This document shows, one piece after another, positions 1 to 6,217 of a stretch of DNA of 8,785 nucleotides. Position numbers and translations under genes: made by a program. Source of the DNA: JAVWGW01 sp036651575. GTDB lineage: Bacteria; Actinomycetota; Coriobacteriia; Coriobacteriales; Eggerthellaceae. The stretch lies in assembly GCA_036651575.1 (NCBI GenBank), contig JAVVXN010000055.1, positions 1 to 8,785 on the forward strand. Direction: 5' to 3'. The stretch's first letter is position 1. Each line of letters opens with the position of its first letter. Under the pieces are notes generated by a model, which ran no database searches, was not told the origin of the DNA, and was given only the letters and a program-made list of their open reading frames with translations.

Positions 1-1475
1 ACCCGAGGACCCTGAGGCGTATCCTCAACAACCAGATTGAGCGCCGCCAAACCATCGCGCACCCTGTCGGCCAAAGCCCAGTCTTTGTTCGCACGCGCTT
101 CGGTGCGACACACGAGCAGCATCTCGACCGCCTGCGCCGCATCGGTGCCGGCATAGCCCGCCACCTTATGCGCAAGATCCACAACCTCCGCCGGATAGGA
201 AGCTTCGCCACACTCCTCTTCAAGATCAATGCCGAACACACCCATCAGTTCACCAAGCAGCTCACGTGCCTGGCAAATAAAGGGACAATCGCTGATTGAG
301 AGCGTCTTGTCGGCCACCATTGCATTCAAATCCCCGACAAAAGCGAATATGACGCCCAGAGCCCCCGCCGTATTGAAATCATCGTCCATGGCAAAAATAA
401 ACTCGTTGCGCGTCTCGCGAATCTGAGTCAGGAGTCCGCGAATGTCGAGGGGGGACGGAATATCACGCGCATTGCTTTCGAGCCATTCAAGATTCTTTAC
501 CGTATTGGCGATGCGGGAAAGCGCCGCCGCGGATTCGGCCAAACGCTCCTCTGAGAAATCGAGGGGGCTGCGATAGTGCGTTTGCAGCATCAGCATGCGC
601 AAAACTTCAGGGCGCGTGGTCTTGAGCACGTCGCGCAATAACAAGAAGTTCCCCAACGACTTCGACATCTTCTCGGAATTGATCTGCAGCATGCCGCTGT
701 GAATCCAGTAGTTTGCAAACGTGCAACCGCAGGCCGCTTCACTTTGGGCAATTTCGTTTTCGTGATGCGGAAACACCAAATCAGCGCCGCCACCATGAAT
801 GTCGATCGGTGTCCCCAAATATTTTTTGGACATGGCAGAACACTCGATATGCCAGCCAGGACGACCCGCACCCCAAGGCGACTCCCAGGAGGGTTCACCC
901 GGTTTTGCCGCCTTCCACACCGCAAAATCAAGCGGATCGCGCTTGCGATCTTCAAGTCCCGCGCTTCGTAGATCGCGGTGGCCCGATTCCATTTCGTCGA
1001 TTTTGCGTCCCGAAAGCTTGCCATAGTTTTCAAACGAGCGCACGGCAAAGTAGACATCCCCTTCGACTTCGTAGGCATGCCCCCCGTCGATAAGCTGTTG
1101 CACCAGCTCGATCATTTCGGGAATTTCCTCGGTTGCCTTCGGGCGGATATCGGGATCGAGAACATGTGCTGCACGCATGTCGGTGATGAAGGCTTCCGTA
1201 TATTCAGCCGCCACCTCTGCTGCACTGCGTCCTTCTTCGGCCGCCTTTTTGATAATTTTATCGTCAACGTCGGTCACGTTTTGCACAAACGTGACCGTGA
1301 AGCCGCGCCAGCTCAAATAGCGCCGGATAATGTCGAACGAAATAAAGGTACGAGCATTGCCGATATGGATGTAGTTGTACACGGTTGGACCGCACACGTA
1401 CATGGCGACGCGGCCACGTTCAAGCGTTTCAAAATCGACCTTACTGCGCGTCTTCGTGTTGTATACCTTGATCAT
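1..1475 (-). CDS. cysS: Cysteinyl-tRNA synthetase, 3' end cut by window edge
   Basis: Class I aminoacyl-tRNA synthetase that charges tRNA-Cys with cysteine in the cytoplasm. The frame is open from ATG at 1475 to the left edge, giving 491 codons. The sequence shows the HIGH-type motif HIGN at residues 37-40 and KMSKS at 269-273. The zinc ligands that select cysteine are Cys28, Cys212 (in WHIECS), His237 and Glu241 (in HHENE); they sit exactly three residues later than Cys28/209, His234 and Glu238 of E. coli, apart from the invariant Cys28. The last visible residues, EDTPQGPR, match the family's extreme C-terminus, so only a few residues are missing. The part after KMSKS is about 30 residues longer than in E. 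coli. The start has a clear Shine-Dalgarno, GAAGGG, six bases upstream and overlapping the cysE stop, which suggests cotranscription and translational coupling with cysE. Confidence 0.97.
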   Translation of the reverse strand, partial: MIKVYNTKTRSKVDFETLERGRVAMYVCGPTVYNYIHIGNARTFISFDIIRRYLSWRGFTVTFVQNVTDVDDKIIKKAAEEGRSAAEVAAEYTEAFITDMRAAHVLDPDIRPKATEEIPEMIELVQQLIDGGHAYEVEGDVYFAVRSFENYGKLSGRKIDEMESGHRDLRSAGLEDRKRDPLDFAVWKAAKPGEPSWESPWGAGRPGWHIECSAMSKKYLGTPIDIHGGGADLVFPHHENEIAQSEAACGCTFANYWIHSGMLQINSEKMSKSLGNFLLLRDVLKTTRPEVLRMLMLQTHYRSPLDFSEERLAESAAALSRIANTVKNLEWLESNARDIPSPLDIRGLLTQIRETRNEFIFAMDDDFNTAGALGVIFAFVGDLNAMVADKTLSISDCPFICQARELLGELMGVFGIDLEEECGEASYPAEVVDLAHKVAGYAGTDAAQAVEMLLVCRTEARANKDWALADRVRDGLAALNLVVEDTPQGPR

Positions 1476-1481
1476 ATCGTA

Positions 1482-1487
1482 CCCTTC
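1482..1487 (-). promoter_or_regulatory. cysS ribosome binding site overlapping the cysE stop
   Basis: GAAGGG lies six bases before the cysS ATG. Its first base is the last base of the cysE TAG stop codon. Ribosomes finishing cysE would therefore clear or reload this site, consistent with coupled translation (inference). Confidence 0.7.
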
Positions 1488-2137
1488 TATCGTTTCGCGA
1501 GGTGCGCCTCAAGCGCTTCCAGCCGTTCGTTTACCCGTTGCAGCTCTTCCGCCATCGGATCGGGCAAGCATTCCTTGTGTGCGGCGGCGTCCGTAACTTC
1601 CTGCGCAACACGCTTGCCCCCTTGCGCAACAATATGGCCGGGAATGCCAACCACCGTGCAGCAGGGCGGCACATCATCAACCACGACAGCACCCCCGCCA
1701 ATTTTTGAATGAGCCCCTATCGTAATCGAGCCCAAAACAGACGCGCCCACCCCTACCAACACGTGATCTTCCAGTGTTGGGTGTCGCTTTCCCGTTTCCT
1801 TGCCAGTACCACCGAGGGTGACACCCTGATACAGCGTGACATCATCACCGATTTCCGTTGTTTCACCGATAATAACGCCCATGGCATGATCGATAAAAAA
1901 GCGGCGGCCGATCACTGCGGCTGGATGAATTTCAACACCGGTCATAAAGCGAGTAAATTGAGAGGAGATTCGCGCAAGACTTTTTAAGCCGTGATTCCAC
2001 AGCCAGTGCTCCACCACGTGTGACCACCGGGCATGAAGGCCGGGATAGGTCAGCCAGATAATGAACGAACTCTGTGCAGCAGGATCGGTATCCTTTACCG
2101 CTTGAATGTCTTCGCGTATGGTCGTAAATATATTCAT
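1487..2137 (-). CDS. cysE: Serine O-acetyltransferase (CysE/EpsC type)
   Basis: Transfers acetyl from acetyl-CoA to L-serine to make O-acetylserine, the first committed step of cysteine synthesis, in the cytoplasm. The protein has 216 residues, the short form common in Gram-positive bacteria rather than the 273-residue E. coli form. Asp18 (in DTDPA) corresponds to the serine-binding Asp92 of E. coli. A left-handed beta-helix of hexapeptide repeats spans about residues 68-180. Catalytic His84 and neighbouring Asp83 lie in FIDHAMG, and His119 lies in KRHP. The usual general-base partner Asp143 of E. coli is Glu69 here (in EIHP), a substitution usual in the short forms. The C-terminus, about 190-216, is charged and probably helical or coiled coil. 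The ATG has an AAAGGA Shine-Dalgarno at a rather long spacing of 12 bases. cysS follows after 11 bases. The gap to ispF is 92 bases and may hold a separate promoter. Confidence 0.95.
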   Translation of the reverse strand: MNIFTTIREDIQAVKDTDPAAQSSFIIWLTYPGLHARWSHVVEHWLWNHGLKSLARISSQFTRFMTGVEIHPAAVIGRRFFIDHAMGVIIGETTEIGDDVTLYQGVTLGGTGKETGKRHPTLEDHVLVGVGASVLGSITIGAHSKIGGGAVVVDDVPPCCTVVGIPGHIVAQGGKRVAQEVTDAAAHKECLPDPMAEELQRVNERLEALEAHLAKR

Positions 2138-2167
2138 AGGTATTGTCAGTCCTTTGGTCGAATCGAG

Positions 2168-2173
2168 ATTTTA
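2168..2173 (-). promoter_or_regulatory. Possible extended -10 element for cysE
   Basis: In the ispF-cysE gap the minus strand reads TGGTAAAAT, an extended -10 form with TAAAAT matching five of six consensus bases. Transcription would begin near 2161, about 24 bases before the cysE ATG and just ahead of its Shine-Dalgarno. No recognisable -35 hexamer lies at the usual distance, so this is tentative. Confidence 0.3.
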
Positions 2174-2176
2174 CCA

Positions 2177-2193
2177 CGAGCACGCATCGCTCG
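2177..2193 (-). repeat. Short inverted repeat upstream of cysE
   Basis: CGAGC and GCTCG flank a seven-base centre, forming a perfect 5-bp dyad. It lies just upstream of the possible cysE -10 element, between where -10 and -35 would fall, so it could act as an operator or as RNA structure. It lacks a following U-tract and is not a terminator. Dyads this short also occur by chance. Confidence 0.35.
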
Positions 2194-2205
2194 GCGCGCC
2201 CATAT

Positions 2206-2218
2206 CCGAAGTGTTCGG
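2206..2218 (-). repeat. Short inverted repeat after ispF
   Basis: CCGAA and TTCGG flank a three-base loop 11 bases after the ispF stop. In RNA this makes a small 5-bp hairpin, but no U-run follows on the minus strand, so it does not look like an intrinsic terminator. It could mark a processing or 3'-end site, or be chance. Confidence 0.3.
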
Positions 2219-2229
2219 TTACAAAAGAA

Positions 2230-2745
2230 CTAACAACATCGCGCGAGCAGGCAGACCGCCTGGGCAGAAATACCCTCTTCGCGACCTTCAAAACCAAGCC
2301 ATTCAGTCGTTGTTGCCTTCACTCCCACAAAAGAAGAAGGCACGCCCATTGCTGCCGCAAGGTTTTCACGCATCGTTTCGCGATACGGAGAAAGCTTGGG
2401 CGCCTGCGCCGCAATCACGCTATCGACATCGACGATTTCAAAACCGGCATCGCGCACGCGCGCCGCAACAAAGGCGAGCAGCTGCAAGGAGTCGGCGTCT
2501 TTGTAGGCAGGATCGGTATCGGGAAACAGCTTGCCGATATCACCCACACGCGCCGCTCCAAGCAGCGCGTCGGCGATAGCGTGCGCAAGCACATCAGCAT
2601 CGGAATGGCCGGCAAGCCCCTGTGAATGGGGGATAACCACGCCACCCAACACGAGCTTGCGATCTTTCGCAAACGCATGCACATCAAAACCGAGACCAAT
2701 GCGGAGGCCGGATGGTGCCGAGTTGTTGCCTGCTGCATCGTTCAT
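2230..2745 (-). CDS. ispF: 2-C-methyl-D-erythritol 2,4-cyclodiphosphate synthase
   Basis: MEP-pathway enzyme that cyclises CDP-methylerythritol 2-phosphate to methylerythritol cyclodiphosphate with release of CMP. The family forms homotrimers. The protein has 171 residues against a usual 157-160; the excess is a polar N-terminal stretch of about 13 residues before RIGLGFDVHAF. Metal ligands Asp21, His23 and His55 (E. coli Asp8, His10, His42) are present, as are HSDADVLAHAI (47-57), DIGKLFPDTD (69-78) and the C-terminal KATTTEWLGF nucleotide-binding segment. GAGGAA lies nine bases before the ATG. The ispD stop is only two bases upstream, so the two genes are almost certainly cotranscribed and probably coupled. 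They are separate here, unlike the fused IspDF of some proteobacteria. Confidence 0.97.
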   Translation of the reverse strand: MNDAAGNNSAPSGLRIGLGFDVHAFAKDRKLVLGGVVIPHSQGLAGHSDADVLAHAIADALLGAARVGDIGKLFPDTDPAYKDADSLQLLAFVAARVRDAGFEIVDVDSVIAAQAPKLSPYRETMRENLAAAMGVPSSFVGVKATTTEWLGFEGREEGISAQAVCLLARCC

Positions 2746-2747
2746 TA

Positions 2748-3587
2748 TTAGGGATTCCTCAGCGTAAATGCTTGGATGGCTGCGGCAAGCATCAGATAAT
2801 CTTCCGGCACCGTCAACTTGATGTTGTCGCGCTTGCCCTCAACCACAAGCACGCGACCACCCAAACGCTCGATAAGCGCCGAATCGTCGGTTCCCACAAA
2901 TCCATCGGAAAGTGCCGAGGCGTGTGCTCGACGATAAATTCCCGAACGGAACACCTGCGGCGTCTGGGCATTCCAAAACACCGAGCGATCGGGCGTACCA
3001 ACGATAACCCCGTTTTCGACCACCTTGAGCGTGTCGACCGCAGGATGCGCCACGACAGCGCCGTCGCAATCGATGTTCCCCTTCAAGATATTGATGGAGT
3101 GCAAAATCAAATCTGACGAAATTAAAGGGCGCGCTCCGTCGTGAAGGATCACGTAATCAAATTCATCGGGCACGTATTCCAGCCCCGAAAAGGCCGATTC
3201 TTGGCGAATCGTTCCCGCGGGAGCCATAATGACCGGCGTAACAAACGGGAACGGATCGATGGCCCGCTTGAGATATTCTTCCTGCCGATCTTCGGGCACC
3301 ACCACCACGATCAAACCGATATCCCCCACCGCGTCAAATGCTTCGGCCGACCAGGTCAAAATCGGTTTGCCGGCAATTTCAACGAGCTGTTTTCCCCCTT
3401 CTTTACCGAAGCGCTCACCCGATCCACCCGCCAAAATGATGGCGGCGGTTTTCGGATTTTTATCGAGCGACCCCACCAGCCCACCCAGGCTTTTAGTCAA
3501 AGCATCGAAATCGAGGCCATCAAATAATGCTTCGGGTGAATCGAGAACCGAAGGGGAAAAAACCGGGTCTATAGATTGAGAGGACAT
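2748..3587 (-). CDS. ispD: 2-C-methyl-D-erythritol 4-phosphate cytidylyltransferase with N-terminal extension
   Basis: MEP-pathway enzyme that joins CTP and methylerythritol 4-phosphate to make CDP-methylerythritol, the product leading towards the IspF substrate after the IspE kinase step. The chosen ATG gives 279 residues. The nucleotide-binding motif LAGGSGERFG followed by KQ spans about 52-67, with Arg59 and Lys66 equivalent to E. coli Arg20 and Lys27. HDGARP is at 149-154, VDTLK at 184-188, Arg201 before AQTPQVF (207-213), TDD at 233-235, and Lys257 (in NIKLTVPEDY) corresponds to Lys213. About 45 residues precede the catalytic fold, whereas E. coli IspD (236 residues) starts within a few residues of it. 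The frame could open further upstream, at 3671 or 3602, but 3671 lies inside clpC and the strong Shine-Dalgarno supports 3587. clpC ends 19 bases upstream. Confidence 0.96.
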   Translation of the reverse strand: MSSQSIDPVFSPSVLDSPEALFDGLDFDALTKSLGGLVGSLDKNPKTAAIILAGGSGERFGKEGGKQLVEIAGKPILTWSAEAFDAVGDIGLIVVVVPEDRQEEYLKRAIDPFPFVTPVIMAPAGTIRQESAFSGLEYVPDEFDYVILHDGARPLISSDLILHSINILKGNIDCDGAVVAHPAVDTLKVVENGVIVGTPDRSVFWNAQTPQVFRSGIYRRAHASALSDGFVGTDDSALIERLGGRVLVVEGKRDNIKLTVPEDYLMLAAAIQAFTLRNP

Positions 3588-3593
3588 CGTAGG

Positions 3594-3600
3594 CTCCTTC
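3594..3600 (-). promoter_or_regulatory. ispD ribosome binding site
   Basis: GAAGGAG lies six bases before the ATG at 3587, an optimal arrangement. It decides the start: the in-frame ATG at 3602 would place this sequence inside the coding region, and the still longer frame from 3671 would overlap clpC by more than 60 bases. Confidence 0.75.
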
Positions 3601-3606
3601 ATTGGT

Positions 3607-6186
3607 TTAGTCCGCTGCACCACCGGAAGTGCTGCCGCCTCCGGTCGAAGATCCACTCGGTAGCCCAGCATGACCCAGGTCGAAATTAGTCAGTAAGAGC
3701 TCGGTCTCGCTCGCTATGTTATCACGCTTGCGCGGCGCCGGAATCGACCCGGTTCCCGTCGTAAACGTCAGTTCATCACCATCGCGATCAACCACGATAA
3801 CCGAACCGCTCGTCCACCTGCCCTCCAAAATCTGCTCCGAAATGGGATCTTCGAGCAAACGCTGTATAGCACGACGAAGCGGGCGTGCGCCAAACGAAGT
3901 ATCGGTGCCTTCCTTGGCAATCAAATCACAGGCGGCATCCGTCAAGGAAATCGTCATGTTCTGCGCAATCAAACGCTCCCGCAAATCGCTTACCAAAAGC
4001 TTCACGATTTTCACCAACTGCTCAGAGGTCAACGACTTGAACACGATGATTTCGTCGATGCGGTTCAAGAATTCGGGGCGGAACAGTTTTTTCAACTCGC
4101 CCATCACGCTGCTCTTGATTTCCTTGTCGGAAAGACCCGCATGATCGTTCGCTGAGAAGCCGAGAGGAGTGCTCTGCGCGATATCGCGCGCCCCGACGTT
4201 TGACGTCATAATGATGACCGTATTGCGAAAATCAACCAGGCGACCCTGCGCGTCGGTCAAACGACCCTCTTCAAGAATTTGCAGCAAAATATTAAAAACA
4301 TCGGGGTGCGCCTTTTCGATTTCATCGAACAAGACAACCGAATAGGGACGCTGACGCACGGCCTTCGTCAGCTGACCACCCTCGTCGTAACCAACATAAC
4401 CCGGAGGTGAACCGACGAGACGGGAAACCGAATGCTTTTCCATATACTCGCTCATGTCAAAAGAGATAAGCGCATCTTCTGAATTGAATAAAAATTCAGC
4501 GAGCGCCTTTGACAATTCGGTCTTGCCAACACCGGAGGGCCCCAAAAAGATAAAGGAACCGGAGGGGCGTTTGGGATCTTTTAATCCCGACCTGCTCCGA
4601 CGAATTGCTTTTGACAGCGCCGTAACGGCTTCATCCTGCCCGATGACACGATTGTGCAACACCGATTCCATGCGCAACAACTTTTCGGTTTCAGCTTCGG
4701 TTAAATTCGAAACCGGCACGCCGGTCGACATCGAAACAACGTCGGCGATATCATCAACACTCACCTGGTTGACCGTTTTATGCGCTTCTTCTTCCCACTT
4801 CTTTTCAGCTTCAACGCGCGCTTCCTGCAGCTTCTTTTCCTTATCACGCAAGCTTGCCGCCTGCTCAAAGTTCTGCGACGAAATTGCCGTATCTTTCTCG
4901 CTTCGCAATTTACGCAGGTCATCATCGAGTTCGCGCAGCTCCTGCGGCAAAGTCATGTTGCGAATGCGCATACGCGCTCCCGCTTCATCGATGACATCGA
5001 TAGCTTTGTCAGGCAAAAAACGATCCTGAATGTAGCGCGTGGAAAGTTGCACGGCCGCCTGTAAGGCTTCATCGGTAAAGTGCACCTGATGGTGCGCCTC
5101 GTAGCGATCGCGCAGCCCTTCCATGATACGCATGGTGGCCTCTTCGCTCGGTTCTTTGATGGTGATGGGCTGGAAACGACGCTCAAGCGCGGAATCCTTT
5201 TCGAGGTGTTTACGATATTCCTCAAGTGTTGTTGCCCCGACAACCTGTATTTCCCCGCGGGACAAAGGCGGTTTTAAAATAGCTGCCGCATCGATTGATC
5301 CCTCGGCGGAACCCGCACCGATGAGCGTATGCATCTCATCGATAAACAAAATGATATCGCCCGCATCCTGCACTTCCTTGATGCACTTTTTCAGGCGTTC
5401 TTCAAATTCACCGCGATATTTACTACCGGCAACCAGAGCCGACACATCAAGGGTGAGCAAGCGCTTGTCGCGCAGCAGATCAGGCACCTGATTGGAAACG
5501 ATCAACTGAGCCAAGCCCTCGACAACGGCGGTCTTACCAACGCCCGGTTCCCCGATCAAAAGCGGGTTGTTTTTCTGACGGCGAGACAAAACCTGCATCA
5601 CGCGTTCGATTTCGCCTGCGCGCCCAATGACCGGATCGAGCTTGCCCTCTGAAGCTTTTTTGGTGAGATCGGTCGTGAATTCGGCGAGCACGCTATCGGT
5701 TTGTCCCGCAACGGCATCAAACGCACCCCGACCGGCATAGACAGGACTCTGCCCCACCAGATCGTTGAGAGCCGCGCGCACGGCATCTCCCGTTACTCCG
5801 AGGCGATTGAGCGCATCGATGGCGGTGCCTGCGCCCTCTCGCACGATACCGAGCAACAAGTGCTCCGTTGAAATGTAGCTTTGACCCATCTGCATCGCTT
5901 CTCGCAGTGAGTTTTCCAATACCCGTTTGACCCGCGGGGTGAAATTCAAATGGCCCGACACGTCGGCGTTCTCGTCGATAGAGACCACCTGCCGGACAGC
6001 CTGAACCATGGCGTCGTATTGTACGCCGAGACGATCGAGCGCCTTGGCCGCCAAACCGTCTTCTTCCTTGATCAGCGCCAGCAGCACATGCTCGGTGCCA
6101 ACATAGGGCTGACGAAGCTCCCGCGCTTCATCTTGGGCGATTACTAAGACCTTGCGTGCTTTGTCGGTAAATTTATCGAATGACAT
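3607..6186 (-). CDS. clpC: ClpC-type AAA+ ATP-dependent unfoldase of the ClpCP protease
   Basis: Hexameric HSP100 unfoldase that threads substrates into the ClpP peptidase in the cytoplasm. The protein has 859 residues. Two Clp N-domain repeats occupy about 3-145. The first AAA module has Walker A GEPGVGKT (212-219), pore loop KYRG (256-259) and Walker B ILFIDE (279-284). A middle coiled-coil with a UVR-like segment (about 415-470) distinguishes ClpC from ClpA, and its short length distinguishes it from ClpB. The second module has Walker A GPSGVGKT (549-556), pore loop GYVG (596-599), Walker B VVLFDE (617-622) and sensor Asn663. LGF at 675-677 is the ClpP-docking loop. The C-terminus ends in a tail rich in Gly and Ser. 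AGAGG six bases before the ATG serves as Shine-Dalgarno. lysS ends 31 bases upstream without a terminator, so readthrough from lysS is likely. Confidence 0.98.
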   Translation of the reverse strand: MSFDKFTDKARKVLVIAQDEARELRQPYVGTEHVLLALIKEEDGLAAKALDRLGVQYDAMVQAVRQVVSIDENADVSGHLNFTPRVKRVLENSLREAMQMGQSYISTEHLLLGIVREGAGTAIDALNRLGVTGDAVRAALNDLVGQSPVYAGRGAFDAVAGQTDSVLAEFTTDLTKKASEGKLDPVIGRAGEIERVMQVLSRRQKNNPLLIGEPGVGKTAVVEGLAQLIVSNQVPDLLRDKRLLTLDVSALVAGSKYRGEFEERLKKCIKEVQDAGDIILFIDEMHTLIGAGSAEGSIDAAAILKPPLSRGEIQVVGATTLEEYRKHLEKDSALERRFQPITIKEPSEEATMRIMEGLRDRYEAHHQVHFTDEALQAAVQLSTRYIQDRFLPDKAIDVIDEAGARMRIRNMTLPQELRELDDDLRKLRSEKDTAISSQNFEQAASLRDKEKKLQEARVEAEKKWEEEAHKTVNQVSVDDIADVVSMSTGVPVSNLTEAETEKLLRMESVLHNRVIGQDEAVTALSKAIRRSRSGLKDPKRPSGSFIFLGPSGVGKTELSKALAEFLFNSEDALISFDMSEYMEKHSVSRLVGSPPGYVGYDEGGQLTKAVRQRPYSVVLFDEIEKAHPDVFNILLQILEEGRLTDAQGRLVDFRNTVIIMTSNVGARDIAQSTPLGFSANDHAGLSDKEIKSSVMGELKKLFRPEFLNRIDEIIVFKSLTSEQLVKIVKLLVSDLRERLIAQNMTISLTDAACDLIAKEGTDTSFGARPLRRAIQRLLEDPISEQILEGRWTSGSVIVVDRDGDELTFTTGTGSIPAPRKRDNIASETELLLTNFDLGHAGLPSGSSTGGGSTSGGAAD

Positions 6187-6206
6187 AAGCAGCCTCTTTT
6201 CTGCTT
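6187..6206 (-). promoter_or_regulatory. Hairpin enclosing the clpC ribosome binding site
   Basis: AAGCAG and CTGCTT form a perfect 6-bp inverted repeat around an eight-base loop that contains the clpC Shine-Dalgarno AGAGG. The second arm touches the ATG. If folded, the site would be displayed in the loop while the start codon abuts the stem. Any regulatory role is inference; the predicted stability is modest. Confidence 0.35.
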
Positions 6207-6217
6207 GAAGGTATCCT

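Noticed and set aside
590..1078. 162-residue open frame on the minus strand within cysS
   Set aside because: It is another frame of cysS. The cysS frame carries the conserved zinc ligands and KMSKS through the same bases, while this product is Arg/Cys-rich with no recognisable family.
978..1712. 244-residue plus-strand open frame across cysS and cysE
   Set aside because: It is antisense to two well-supported genes and spans their junction. Its composition looks like a reverse-frame shadow and no domain is recognisable.
2206..2218. Hairpin after ispF as a terminator
   Set aside because: The stem is only 5 bp and no U-run follows on the minus strand.
2106..2625. Overlapping plus-strand frames of about 160 residues across cysE and ispF
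   Set aside because: They are antisense to ispF, rich in Arg, His and Gln, and have no recognisable domain.
3588..3671. Longer IspD start inside clpC
   Set aside because: It would overlap the clpC coding end by more than 60 bases and lacks a supporting ribosome binding site; GAAGGAG points to 3587.
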